From positions 1-34,354 of the forward strand of contig NZ_JACMYO010000083.1 of the NCBI RefSeq assembly GCF_020889685.1: a stretch of DNA of 34,354 nucleotides. The letters are read 5' to 3'. This stretch comes from Bradyrhizobium oropedii (GTDB lineage: Bacteria > Pseudomonadota > Alphaproteobacteria > Rhizobiales > Xanthobacteraceae). Below the pieces are notes generated by a model. It searched no databases. It was given only the letters and a program-made list of their open reading frames with translations, and had not been told where the DNA came from. Position 1 is the first letter of the stretch. Every line of letters begins with the position of its first letter. Below, piece by piece: positions 1 to 8,544 of this stretch. The translations under genes and the position numbers were made by a program.

Positions 1-242
1 GTGCGAGTGATGCGTGGAGTTGGCAGGCAACCTCCGGCCAGCCCATGCGCCGACTTTTCTGGCTACGCCGTCTCAGACAACGCAGCCAGATCCGACGCAC
101 TTCGCGGTAGAAGCCGTTGAGCGCTGGATAATTGTGCGGCCTGCCATAATAGCCATAGTGGCCGCGCAGCACGGCGGCGAGCCACTCGTGCTGCGTGGCC
201 AGTGGCGCGTGCATGAGCCGCCAAGTCAGTTGGCGGGCTCGT
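1..242 (-). pseudogene. Group II intron reverse transcriptase/maturase, C-terminal fragment
   Basis: Read on the minus strand, this encodes the C-terminal end of a group II intron-encoded protein. Visible signatures are RLMHAPLATQHEWL, then GHYGYYGRPHNYPAL, then the basic WLRCLRRRSQKSRRMGW block, which match the maturase/X-domain end of bacterial group II intron RTs in that order. The fragment runs off the left edge of the window. It has no start codon: its reading frame passes directly into the IstB remnant on its upstream side, so the RT palm domain is absent here. It is a relic, either a truncated intron ORF or one cut by an insertion. Product recognition is from motif recall only. Confidence 0.8.
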
Positions 243-393
243 CGTCAAGCATCGACGCTTTGCGGCGGCCTTTGCGCAGGCTCTCGCCCCCTAGGGTAAG
301 CCTGTGGGCATTGTGCACGAGGCAGTCGCGGATGGCGTCGGCCATAGTTGGATCGTCGAACACGTCAGAGTACCCCTATTCTTGAGCGGGTCG
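227..393 (-). pseudogene. IS21-family IstB ATPase helper, C-terminal fragment
   Basis: The minus-strand frame reads FDDPTMADAIRDCLVHNAHR followed by LTLGGESLRK and stops at a TGA at 227-229. This matches the last part of IstB, the AAA+ helper of IS21-family transposition, where D-P-x-x-A-x-A-I-x-D-x-x-V-H-N-A-H-R and G-E-S-x-R-K are typical of the C-terminus. Walker A and B motifs are absent, so the fragment is not functional. It overlaps the end of the intron RT fragment in another frame by about 15 bases, marking a junction between two mobile elements. The upstream limit near 393 is where similarity fades into the next remnant. Confidence 0.75.
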
Positions 394-746
394 TGTCTCA
401 CGTCACGATCACTGACCCGCATCATTTTCTTTTTGGGCACCGGCTTAAGGTGCTGAAGGAGCGGTCGGGGCGCGCTCCCGCCTATGTTGTCGTCGCGCTG
501 CCGGACGGCCGGCGGCGGGGCGGTTCGGATCGCGTCGACGGACCTTGCCGAGACGATCACTTCCCGCCCGAACGCAGCCGATCTGCCGCGCATCAGTGCA
601 CGTACGCTGATCCCATTGATATAACATATGAGCGCGAGTCTGAGCCTTCTCGACGAGAAGGTGATTCGCGATGACCCACCGACCGCTTCCAGGTCGCGTT
701 GCGTATCGACCCCTGAAATCTATCCCATTCTCCTTTGCCAGCTCTG
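393..746 (+). pseudogene. Broken conserved hypothetical gene often found beside rhizobial IS elements
   Basis: Starting near a GTG at 393, the frame reads HVTITDPHHFLFGHRLKVL and PAYVVVALPDGRRRG. It resembles small proteins beginning V-T-x-T-D-P-x-H-P-L-F-G that accompany transposases in rhizobia (possibly DUF5372-like, from memory). Near 519, in a G/C run, the sensible frame shifts by one base and continues as VRIASTDLAETITSRPNAAD and ISARTLIPLI. It then meets a TAA at 622-624 and continues in the same frame as MSASLSLLDEKVIRDDPPT to a TGA at 744-746. One frameshift plus one nonsense codon indicate a pseudogene. The family name is uncertain; the decay pattern is directly visible. Confidence 0.55.
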
Positions 747-1217
747 AGTAGATCAAGCCGGACCTGTCAGCCAGATAGACACGTTCACATACTGCGAGGC
801 TTGGCTGTCGATAAGCTGACGCGTCTCGGAACTGATTCACAATGAGCCGATGGAAACCCCTTCGAAGGCCGCAGCGCCACCGGTCCGCTGAAGAAAAGCT
901 GCCGCCGATCAGGAGGCGAGTCAGTGTCGCGGCATGGTGATGATTGCCAATTAGAGTTTCGAGCTGGGCAAGCCGATCCCAATGGCACGCGGCAAAACGA
1001 AGCGCACGGCTCGCGACGTCCACCCCACGGTCGAGAAGGGCAAGACAGTAGCAGCTGGATCGAATATCCCGAATATCCATGTGCTGCAGCAACAAACCAT
1101 CCGGATGGATGATGTCATGTTCCCTGGCGCCACGGCCTGGACTGACTTCAATCTGTTAGGGAGAGTAACGCGCTCAGCATGTCGCGCCAGGCGTTGTTCC
1201 CAGCCTGACGCGTGGCG
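747..1217. other. No recognised gene; one unassigned minus-strand open frame
   Basis: An open minus-strand frame extends through about 1130-720. It includes VDVASRALRFAACHWDRLAQ and LIGNHHHAATLTRLLIGGSF and reads more like protein than the competing frames. I do not recognise it. No convincing start codon or ribosome site precedes it, and the tts-box-like element lies inside it. It is best regarded as decayed sequence between the two transposon remnants. Confidence 0.3.
788..820 (-). promoter_or_regulatory. tts-box-like element (TtsI binding site), orphan
   Basis: On the minus strand the sequence GTCAGCTTATCGACAGCC followed by AAGCCTCGCA resembles the rhizobial tts box, whose core is GTCAGCTT-N-TCGAAAGCT with a downstream CCTC. 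Eight of eight bases of the first block and the TCGA and AGC parts match. The direction would drive transcription towards position 1, but no intact gene lies there: the first ATG meets a stop after two codons. It may be the surviving promoter of a deleted type III effector gene, or a chance match. Confidence 0.4.
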
Positions 1218-1616
1218 CGTAGGCCCTACCGGGCTGCCGCGATGATGCGGCGTCTCGACCGGTTTCATCTGGAGTATCCCTTCGCCGGTTCGCGTATGTT
1301 GCGAGGCCTGCTGGCTTTGCCAAGGGTGCAAGATCGGCCGCCGGCATGTCAAGACGCTGATGAAGCGGATGGGGATAGAAGCGCTCTATCGCCGTCCGCG
1401 CACGACGAAGCCAGAGCCCGGCCACAAGAGTTATCCGTATCTGTTGCGCGGCATGGCGATCACGCGGCCGAACCAGGTCTGGGCGATGGATATCACCTAC
1501 ATCCCCATTGCACGCGGTTTTGTTTACCTCGCCGTCGTGCTCGATTGGACGATCCGCCGGGTGCTGTCATGGCGGCTGTCGATCACGATGGAGGCGGCCT
1601 TCTGCGTGGCTCGGTA
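1218..1616 (+). pseudogene. IS3-family transposase OrfB fragment, frameshifted and truncated
   Basis: The first frame (from about 1242) reads RRLDRFHLEYPFAGSRMLRG, the start of the HTH_21/rve region of IS3-family OrfB. Around 1315-1340 the frame changes to KTLMKRMGIEALYRRPRTTK, then YPYLLRGMAITRPNQVW and AMDITYIPIARGFVYLAVVL. The aspartate in MDITYIP is the first D of the DDE triad. The sequence ends MEAAFCVAR-stop at 1614-1616, before the second D and the E, so it cannot be catalytic. It resembles the IS3 group common in Bradyrhizobium. The frameshift, lost 5' and 3' ends and catalytic truncation make it a clear remnant. Confidence 0.85.
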
Positions 1617-1644
1617 AGTCGAATTGGTGTGCGCCCTCGATGGA

Positions 1645-3237
1645 CTAGAAAAATATCAGCGTAGATACCAACAGATTGAGCGCGTGTCCCGTTTGGGGCG
1701 TGTGTGTGACACTTGTCGGGTAATGAATGTATGACAGCCCGAGGCTTGCATATATCCCCGGAGCGAGATGCGCGGTGTATGTTCCCGTAATTGCAGTTGT
1801 ATCGCGATGCGCAAGCTGCCCCTTAGCCGAGGCAGCATCCACTGCAAACCTGCTCCAGGCGGTGTTGGTGGCGACAACAGCCATCAGATCACTGGCGCGA
1901 CTATCAAAAGGTCCCTTCGCATACAGCCGAAGCTCGTAATACCGGCTGATCCGGTTTAGGTCAGGCCGAGCTCCCATGACGGAGAATCCGCCATAGAGGC
2001 CGCGAGACGGCGCCCCCTCAACGTCACTCTGCCAGAGCTGCCTGTCAGCAGCGATGTAATGAAAGTTATTCCCGCTCTCCCTTTGTTGATCCGGATCTGC
2101 CAAATTCTTGTAGTGGCTGCTGTTGAAACCAATACCCGCCCGTAGCCACGTGTCGGGTAAGCCGGGAGCCGCCTTGCTCTTGTAGCCAAGTTCATCAACG
2201 AAAAGAATCCCTGCATTGGCCGTGCTCCAGTTCAGGCCGGTTGGATTCTCGGTTATCTCGGCATAAGGACCATCTGGACTGATGGAGCGCTGCACGGAGA
2301 CTTTGTTGTACAAGTGATCATCAAAATTGAACTTCAGGTTGGCGGCGGGCGTCGGCGCGGCGTTAGTGCTCATGCCTGCTTGGAACAAGGCAAACATGTT
2401 TGATCCTGAAATTCCTCCGAACAATGTGCCGGTGAACTCATTCGCATTTCTCAGGTACCCAAGTTTGAGTTCGAATTTCCTGTCGAAGAAGGTTTGATAG
2501 TAGGCGAGTGTATTCAACCCCACTCGATCCGGTCCCGGGCGCTTCCATGTCCAGTATTGCTGCTCGGCTCCCACGACAATCTGGCCATCGGGAATGCCAA
2601 ATCGGCTGAGATCGTAGGTGACGGTCATGAAGTTCGCCGTAGCAAACGTCGGATTCTGCCCCATATAGAGCTGGTTGGCGAGGCTGCTTCTGGCCGCATT
2701 CGGCAGCTGGTTGTTTGCAAAGGTGTTGAGCGTCCAGCCGATATAGCCGATGCCGACGTCTGCCAGGGCGGATCTAACGCCGTGTTTGTCCTGATCAATC
2801 GTATCGGCGGGGCCGGGTATGTTGAGCCAGATCCCTTTTTCTCGGAAAATATCGAAGGGTGCGAAGGGGTCGATCCTTTTTTGCGTTTGCGTCTGGGCAA
2901 CCCGATCGGAGCTCCCGCGCTTTATGGGAGGCAGGTTGGGAGCTGATGCTAGCGCCGAGGCACGAAGTCGAATTGGCTGATTGACCATGCCGATCCGGAG
3001 CTTTCTGGCCATGCCGGGGGCTTTTGGAGTTCTTCTCTTGGTGGCTTGGTCCGCAGCTTTGCTCTTGGGATCATCGTCAGCAGTTTGCGCCAAAACAGGG
3101 GGGCCGACCAAACAGGCCGCGAGAGAAAGTGCGACGGCAAGTCGCCGTTGGGTCTCTCTTGATCGCAAGCTGCACGCAAGTGCCGCCGTAGCCGAAGATG
3201 TCCGAGGCGTCGTCGCCGCAACAAAGGAATTACGCAC
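1645..3237 (-). CDS. OprB-type carbohydrate-selective porin
   Basis: Predicted 530-residue outer-membrane beta-barrel of the OprB carbohydrate porin family, expected to pass sugars across the outer membrane. A hydrophobic stretch at about residues 31-51 (RRLAVALSLAACLVGPPVLAQ, followed by a charged mature start) looks like a signal peptide. The true start may therefore lie inside the annotated N-terminus, since the GTG start leaves about 30 residues before it. The barrel shows the family's IGYIGWTLNTFANNQLP-type segments, repeated aromatic-ended strands, and a C-terminal phenylalanine (STLIFF) as expected for BAM recognition. It stands alone between remnants and transcribes leftwards. No promoter motif is obvious upstream. 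A role in symbiosis is not evident. Confidence 0.85.
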   Translation of the reverse strand: MRNSFVAATTPRTSSATAALACSLRSRETQRRLAVALSLAACLVGPPVLAQTADDDPKSKAADQATKRRTPKAPGMARKLRIGMVNQPIRLRASALASAPNLPPIKRGSSDRVAQTQTQKRIDPFAPFDIFREKGIWLNIPGPADTIDQDKHGVRSALADVGIGYIGWTLNTFANNQLPNAARSSLANQLYMGQNPTFATANFMTVTYDLSRFGIPDGQIVVGAEQQYWTWKRPGPDRVGLNTLAYYQTFFDRKFELKLGYLRNANEFTGTLFGGISGSNMFALFQAGMSTNAAPTPAANLKFNFDDHLYNKVSVQRSISPDGPYAEITENPTGLNWSTANAGILFVDELGYKSKAAPGLPDTWLRAGIGFNSSHYKNLADPDQQRESGNNFHYIAADRQLWQSDVEGAPSRGLYGGFSVMGARPDLNRISRYYELRLYAKGPFDSRASDLMAVVATNTAWSRFAVDAASAKGQLAHRDTTAITGTYTAHLAPGIYASLGLSYIHYPTSVTHTPQTGHALNLLVSTLIFF

Positions 3238-4029
3238 AGTGTACTTCGCGTCCTTATTTGCGAGCCATGAATGGATTGAAAACCGGGCTCAACGGTCCAG
3301 AACGGACTTCCCAAGGCTTGGCGTCTGAGGACAAGGGGACGAGGCCTCACGGGCAGGAGGTTCGTCTATTCCAGCGAAATCCGCGTAACTTGCGAACCTC
3401 GTCACCCCTGGACGCGAGCATGATCTGGTCTGCACCTTGCTTGTGCATCAGGCCGGATTTGCCGACAGTGAGCAGCGCCTGCTGGCTGGGCGAGAACCGC
3501 TGGCAGCGAACGCGGCGGAGCCTCAGCTGTCCTGGCCGCCAAGACTTTGCGAACTATGACCTTGCTCCACTATGGAGCAGAGGATTGCAGTGATGCCTAG
3601 CATCTTGGTCGAAGATGCTTTTCTCAACGAAATGGCAGCCACCGGAATGCAAAGCCAACCAAGCCGGGGCCGTGGTTTCATGAAGCTGTCTTGGCATTGT
3701 GGTCAGCGTGGGATTAAACGATTGACGGCCGCGATTTCCGGAGAGCCTTGGAACCTGTGCGCGCAGAGATCGCTTCACAACGTCCGTGATGGTGGCCCAG
3801 AAGACCGGAGGGATCACAGGTTTCGAGCTGCTTTGGTGGCTGTGGGCGAGCAGTTGCTTCCGTCCATTCCATTGGCACGGCCAAATCTGTGGTGCATTCC
3901 AAGTTCCTAGGCCTGTGTGGCGTTTGTGGGCGACGCTTGCCATGTGTTCGTTGTCCCGATCAACCTGCCAGAACTGGTAGTTGGTCATGTCCAACACTTG
4001 CCCCTCCAATGGCATGGTTGCTCGAGCGC
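3238..4029. other. Long stretch without a recognised gene
   Basis: Upstream of the porin no frame on either strand has a recognisable domain. Open frames exist on both strands (for example 3198-3593 plus and 3554-4117 minus) but lack ribosome sites and family motifs. A minus-strand frame at about 3360-3560 containing FSPSQQALLTVGKSGLMHKQ looks weakly protein-like. The stretch may hold decayed 5' parts of the adjacent C48 protease gene, but I could not align any. Confidence 0.4.
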
Positions 4030-4374
4030 TCGCGCCAGTGAACAATGGCAGAGGTGCCAAGGCCGGCGACGGCAACCACTGGTCGCTACTGCTCGTTGAT
4101 CGCCGCAATCGGGACAACGTAGCTGCCTATCACTACGACTCCTCTGGGAAATCTAACGTCGCTAGCGCAGAACAACTCGCGGAACGCCTTGGCGCCAACC
4201 TTCAGTCCGCCCGCATGGCCCAACAGCGGAACGGTTGTGATTGCGGCGTCTTTGTGGTGGACGGCACACGGACGCTGGCGAGGCGATTGGCGGAACGAGA
4301 GCGGCCTGATGACGAGCCGCTTCACCTTGACAACCTCGTCGCCGATCGACGGGCACTCTCCAGGATCGACTGAG
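4030..4374 (+). pseudogene. C48 (Ulp1/SUMO-protease-like) effector, C-terminal catalytic fragment
   Basis: The frame encodes the C-terminal half of a Ulp1-type cysteine protease, as found in the rhizobial type III effector NopD and in XopD. The catalytic set is visible: histidine in NHWSLLLVDRR, aspartate 20 residues later in YHYDSS, glutamine in RMAQQRNGCDCG, and the nucleophilic cysteine six residues after it in CDCGVFVV. It ends LHLDNLVADRRALSRID-stop at 4372-4374, like full-length homologues. Upstream of about 4030 similarity stops. The only available start is a TTG at 3981 without a ribosome site. It is therefore a detached 3' end of an effector gene, not an intact enzyme, although every catalytic residue survives. 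Confidence 0.7.
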
Positions 4375-4738
4375 CGGTCGTGCGCATTCGCGACGCCCAA
4401 CTCGCTGATGCGTTTGGGCTGATGGAGCTGGCTGGCGCGCCTCTTGCCGGCACCAGAACCTTGGCCGGGTGCCAGGACGTGTGAACGACTGGGGCGGCTC
4501 GCACACGACCCCTTCCTGCACCGGATCGTGGTAGTCGGGCTGTGATCGACCAGCCAATCGGACGCTTCGACACCGAGCGACGGACTTAAAAGCGAACCTC
4601 TCCGCGCTGCCGGTCTGTCTGAGCGGTGGATCGACACGTGCCTGCAAATCCATCAAGAACATCGTTCTGATGTGGACCCAGCGTGGGTACTGCAGGTGGT
4701 AGGATGGAGGAATCGCGCCCCGCCTCCGGCCGCGGACT
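4375..4738. other. Intergenic stretch, no recognised gene
   Basis: The convergent space between the C48 fragment (plus) and the frameshifted effector gene (minus) contains only short frames with many stops or arginine/serine-rich shadow frames. I see no domain, RNA gene or clear terminator in it. Confidence 0.4.
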
Positions 4739-6418
4739 TTAGCCTCCTTTAAACCGGGGCCGCAGAATGATGTTCGCGCCGAAGGGATTGTTGGGGGTCA
4801 CTTCCCTCATCCATGGCCCCAACACCGCCATATAGGGCTGACCATGAATAATCAGATTTGTCGGCTGCTGAAATGACTGCGGCAGCATGCCTCTTCTATT
4901 CAGTGCGCCAATCAGAACGTCGGGGCGGGTTGGAGGCCGTGATTGAAGCCCAAGGCGACGACATGTCCGAAATCATACGCCGGCGCCCAAGCCGGTATCG
5001 CGGCTACCGGATGAGATGAGTGTTGCGGTTGCCCCAACTCGCAGGAAGCCCGGCTGTCGTGAGAATCATTACGCACTTCGCCGCGTAAGGCCGTATCAAA
5101 ATTCGAACTTCCGTCGGGGTCTGGCAGAGGCGACGTTGGTGGTTCCAACGGCGTACCTGGCACGACGAGCAGTCGTTCGAGCGACTCCTGGAATGAGTTG
5201 AGCTGCGGATCACTTTCCCAGGAGATCTGCGTTGGCCCATCGACTTCCATCTCCTGCTCCAACAGCGCCAGCTGCGTCCGCAGCTCCAAGCCGTCATCGC
5301 TAATCGCTGCCGCCGCGGGAGCCGCCTGCAGCAAGATGTGCTGCGGGGCGATGTCCCCTGCGATCGACGGTGGCCCGTCGACTTCCATCTCCTGCTCCAG
5401 CAGTTCCAACAGATCTAAATTGTCGCTGATGGCTGGAGACCCCCGTAGCGAGTCGTACTTCCAAAGCAGCTTCAACCCTACGCCCACTGAGGGGATATTC
5501 CTGCCGCGCCTGTACCTCTGGCCATCGTCCCGCAGCGTTTGGTCGTTGAGGCGGCTTTTGGCATGCGTCTGGAGCCACACACTGAACGCGCGAAGAGCGC
5601 TACCGACTCTGGTGACATAACTCGGCGTTGCGAAACCCGGCCATGGAGTTCCTCTCGCAATGTTCGCTCTGGCCGCCTCGACTGCTCTTTGGATGAGAGC
5701 CGCATCTTCGGGATAGGCAGCCAGCCGCGGTGCCAAAATTTCCGGGGCCCTGGCCCTCAACAGGAAGTTCCGGAGATGAGTCAGCGCACTGATGATTTTT
5801 CTGCCACCACCTTCAAACTGTAAAGCGCGGCATCTTCGTCCAGCGAGCGGTCGTGAGGCCGAAGAATAATGCCCGGCTTGTTTTCATCGTGGAGCCAGCA
5901 AGAAAAGCCGCGAATCCAGCTCGCAATGGAGATTGCCGTGCGCTGCTTAAGTCGACGCTCGGCAGGTCCGCTGGCAGTCGCAGACCTCTTAAAGTCATTG
6001 AGGACGCCATTGAGGCGTTCCCGATCGTCGGGATGGGTGCTGCATCGGGGCCTGCGGCGGTAGCTGCTGTTCTCACCAGTGCAGGTGAAGGTTCGCGAAC
6101 GTTGTGTTCGCTGTCAGCACCGGATCTGACATCTGGGTCGGTCACGGACGGCTCAGACGGTGATCGATGACCCGACCGGGGCTCGGAACCGGAACGCGCT
6201 TCATGTCCTTCGCCGCTTGGTGCGCCACGATCCACGCCAACTGAAGACGCACCCAAATCCCGCGGTTCAGAGCGAATCTGCTCCCGGGCAGAGCTGCTCG
6301 CTCGGTGAGCCCCGAGGGCCGAAGAACTCGCTTCAACAGCAGGCTCGTCCGTTCCCTCAGTCCTATTGACACTGCATTGGGAGGCACTTGACGTCCCAGC
6401 TTCACCATCGCTCATCAT
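4739..6418 (-). pseudogene. Frameshifted type III effector-like repeat protein (paralogue of 25591-26856)
   Basis: Four successive minus-strand frames join into one protein of about 560 codons. Part 1 (6418 to about 6040) is a Ser/Ala/Glu-rich N-terminus beginning MMSDGEAGTSSASQCS, as in secreted effectors. Part 2 (about 6040-5822) reads RERLNGVLNDFKRSA, SWIRGFSCWLHDENKPG and HDRSLDEDAALYS. Part 3 (about 5822-4921) reads FEGGGRKIISALTHLRNFL, a second copy of the same unit (ALRAFSVWLQTHAKSRL), and two copies of LLEQEMEVDGP. Part 4 (about 4920-4739) reads DVLIGALNRRGMLPQSFQQP and MREVTPNNPFGANIILRP to a TAA. Parts 3 and 4 differ by a probable single-base loss at about 4920. The repeats and the tail match the intact gene at 25591-26856. 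I infer a rhizobial type III effector related to the NopD repeat region. Three shifts argue for a pseudogene rather than sequencing error. Confidence 0.65.
5234..5402 (-). repeat. Direct repeat encoding LLEQEMEVDGP
   Basis: Two nearly identical segments of about 30 bp (5234-5264 and 5372-5402), 138 bp apart, both encode LLEQEMEVDGP on the minus strand inside the broken effector gene. The flanking residues differ, so this is an old internal duplication and not a recent slippage product. Confidence 0.7.
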
Positions 6419-6570
6419 TCGCTCCGATATCGGCGAGAACGCGCCTGCGCCATCACCGAATACTCCTGCATTTCCAGCCGGAAGTGCGCCTTAAAGTCGC
6501 CTACCTCATAAGACGTTTCTACGACGAAACCTCGACCTGACGCGTTGAATCCTGTCTCATCTTCTTTCAA
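6415..6570 (-). CDS. Small ORF translationally coupled to the effector-like gene
   Basis: A 51-codon frame from a TTG at 6570 reads RGFVVETSYEVGDFKAHFRL and ends MAQARSRRYRSE-stop. Its TGA overlaps the ATG of the next gene as ATGA at 6415-6418, the usual geometry of translational coupling, and its composition is protein-like. The frame is open a little further upstream without a better start. I recognise no family. It could be the tail of a decayed chaperone-like or upstream gene, or a genuine small protein. Confidence 0.35.
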   Translation of the reverse strand: MKEDETGFNASGRGFVVETSYEVGDFKAHFRLEMQEYSVMAQARSRRYRSE

Positions 6571-6673
6571 AGTGTCGCGAGGGTGAGGGCCTGCGTGCCG
6601 CGGCTTGCCTGAGCCTAAGGCCCTTCAGGCCAATGACCGAGCCGACCCAGGAGTCCATCACCAACGCCTCTGG

Positions 6674-6769
6674 TGTCCGATTTGCAACGTGCTGTCGGGG
6701 CTAGGACGCTTCCGACTGAGAAAAATCGCTTTTGCAAATCAAACGATTGCAATTGGCATAAGGCTTGAA
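6674..6769 (+). promoter_or_regulatory. Weak sigma-54-like promoter with two near-NifA sites upstream of tssA
   Basis: At 6754-6769 the sequence TGGCATA-AGGC-TTGAA resembles the sigma-54 -24/-12 element (TGGCACG-N4-TTGCW), but it lacks the C of the -12 GC, so it is weak. Upstream lie two TGT-N10-ACG sites (6674-6689 and 6693-6708), each one base from the NifA activator consensus TGT-N10-ACA. It is proposed mainly because other T6SS units in this window carry better versions. tssA starts about 150 bp downstream. Confidence 0.28.
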
Positions 6770-6916
6770 AGAGGAGCGTCATCGAGCAGCGCCTGAGCAA
6801 GGAGGGGGAGTGGTAGCTTACAAGAGTGTCGCCTCTCGGCCTATCGTATGCTGCGGGTGTTGCGATTGTCGAGACGGGCGGTCGCGTATGGTTCTGTCGC
6901 AGTGGTTGACTATCGG

Positions 6917-8506
6917 ATGACGGTTCAAGATGACATCGACGCGGGTACGCGCCACGGCGCGGCGCGTGTGCCGGGCCCCGTCCCCGCCGGCACGAATGTT
7001 CGCGATGAGGCCGAATTTGAGCAGCTCGAAACCGAGGTCCGGCGCATGGATGTTGACGGACCAACTGCGGTTGATTGGAGCAATGTCAGTACGCTGTCCC
7101 TCCATATCCTGGCGAACCGGTCGAAAGACATTCTGGTTGCCTGTTGGGCCACCTATGGTCTGTTTCGGACCGGAGGATACCAGGGCCTTGCCGTCGGCTT
7201 AGGCGTTTTGCGCGGCATGGTGGCCGCGCATTGGGAGGGTCTCTTTCCGCCGATCGAGCGGGAACGAGCGCGGGTCGGAGCGATCGATTGGCTCGCGGGT
7301 CGCATTGCACCAGAGCTAGCCGCGAATGTGCCAATCGAAACCGACGATCCGGCAGTGCTCGCCGCCTATGAGGAGCTTACCGATCTCGATCGCCAGCTGC
7401 GCGACAAGCTGGTCAATGAGCAAGCCTCTTTGGGCGAGTTGTTGAGGGCGCTGCGACCGCACTACGAAGAAGCCAAGCGCGCAATCGCCGTGCCCACGGA
7501 ACGTGCGGCGGAGGCGGCCCCAGCTGTCGAGCAGGCCGGCGTTGCCCCGGCGGAATCCACTTCGCCGGTTGAGGTTGCTCAACCGGCAGCACCGGAGGCA
7601 GCACGATCGGCTGGCGCCGATGGCGACTGGGCCAGCTTGATCGACCACTTGCCTGATATGCTGAGGCTAGCCGCGGCCGCCCGGCGCGTCGCATCCCCCA
7701 CAGACCCGAAGGTTTATCTGCTCAATCGTGTCGGCTCCTGGATGCGCTTTGACGCCCTGCCGCCGGATACGGGCGGCCGCACAGCGATATTTGCGCCTGC
7801 GGACGATATCGCAGCGTTGGAAGCCAAAATAGCGGCCGGTCAGCACGCCGATGTCTTGAATTTGGCTGAAGAGATCGTCTGGATGTCACCGTTCTGGCTC
7901 GACGTTCACCGGCATGCCGCGAAAGCACTGGAGCAAATGGGGCCGCTCTTTGAGCCGGCGGCCGCGGCAGTGCGCGCAAGCGTAGCCCTGCTGGTCACAC
8001 GCTATCCGCGGATCTTGACGTTTCAGTTCAATGACGGCCGGGCGTTCGCGGATGAGGAAACGCGTGCTTGGGCCGCCGTCGGTGGTGCGGACGTGTCGCC
8101 GGGCCGTGATCCTGCCGACGAAGCCATTGTTGAGGCACATAAGCTGATTGACGATGGGCGGCCTCAGGCTGCCCTCGAGAAGCTGTCACGTGCGCTGGAT
8201 GGCGCGCGCGGAGAACGAGCGCGGTTCGTGCGCCAGCTTGCTCAAGCACGTTTCTGCATCGAAACCGGCTTCGTTACGACTGCCATCCCGCTGCTCGAGC
8301 ACATGGAAGAGGTGGTCGCTGAGCGCAACCTCGAAAGCTGGGAGCCTGAGCTTGCGCTCGACGTCGCCGAATTGCGCTTTCGCGCAATCACACATTCTGA
8401 CTCGCGGCAGATGCTTGACGAGCCGCGCCGTCGCGCCGCGCTCGAACAAATCCGAACGCGGGTCGCGGTCATCGACATCGCACGCGCGAGCACGCTCGTT
8501 CGCTAG
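6917..8506 (+). CDS. tssA: TssA (ImpA), T6SS baseplate/sheath-priming protein
   Basis: TssA caps the growing sheath-tube and links baseplate to membrane complex in the cytoplasm. The N-terminal ImpA_N region is clear: FEQLETEVRRMD, VDWSNVSTLSLHILANRSKD, then GGYQGLAVGLGVLRGMVAAH. An Ala/Pro-rich linker (about residues 185-225) precedes a C-terminal VasJ/ImpA-related helical region. From ATG 6917 the protein has 529 residues. The frame is open to an ATG at 6848 that would add 23 residues, but neither start has a strong ribosome site. I chose 6917 because homologues begin about 15-25 residues before the PAGxxxR segment. It is the first gene of the tssABCEFG operon. Confidence 0.9.
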   Translation: MTVQDDIDAGTRHGAARVPGPVPAGTNVRDEAEFEQLETEVRRMDVDGPTAVDWSNVSTLSLHILANRSKDILVACWATYGLFRTGGYQGLAVGLGVLRGMVAAHWEGLFPPIERERARVGAIDWLAGRIAPELAANVPIETDDPAVLAAYEELTDLDRQLRDKLVNEQASLGELLRALRPHYEEAKRAIAVPTERAAEAAPAVEQAGVAPAESTSPVEVAQPAAPEAARSAGADGDWASLIDHLPDMLRLAAAARRVASPTDPKVYLLNRVGSWMRFDALPPDTGGRTAIFAPADDIAALEAKIAAGQHADVLNLAEEIVWMSPFWLDVHRHAAKALEQMGPLFEPAAAAVRASVALLVTRYPRILTFQFNDGRAFADEETRAWAAVGGADVSPGRDPADEAIVEAHKLIDDGRPQAALEKLSRALDGARGERARFVRQLAQARFCIETGFVTTAIPLLEHMEEVVAERNLESWEPELALDVAELRFRAITHSDSRQMLDEPRRRAALEQIRTRVAVIDIARASTLVR

Positions 8507-8544
8507 CTGACCTTGTCAGGGACAAAGTCTTAACAGGAGCTGAT

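Noticed and set aside
445..1095. 216-residue minus-strand frame as a real gene
   Set aside because: It overlaps a better-supported remnant on the plus strand, contains the tts-like site, and matches no family I know.
3554..4117. 187-residue minus-strand frame
   Set aside because: It runs antisense into the C48 protease fragment and shows no domain.
5170..5440. Similarity of EMEVDGPTQISW in the effector to MDVDGPTAVDW in TssA
   Set aside because: The TssA segment is part of its own family signature (VDW); the shared DGP is too short to imply relationship.
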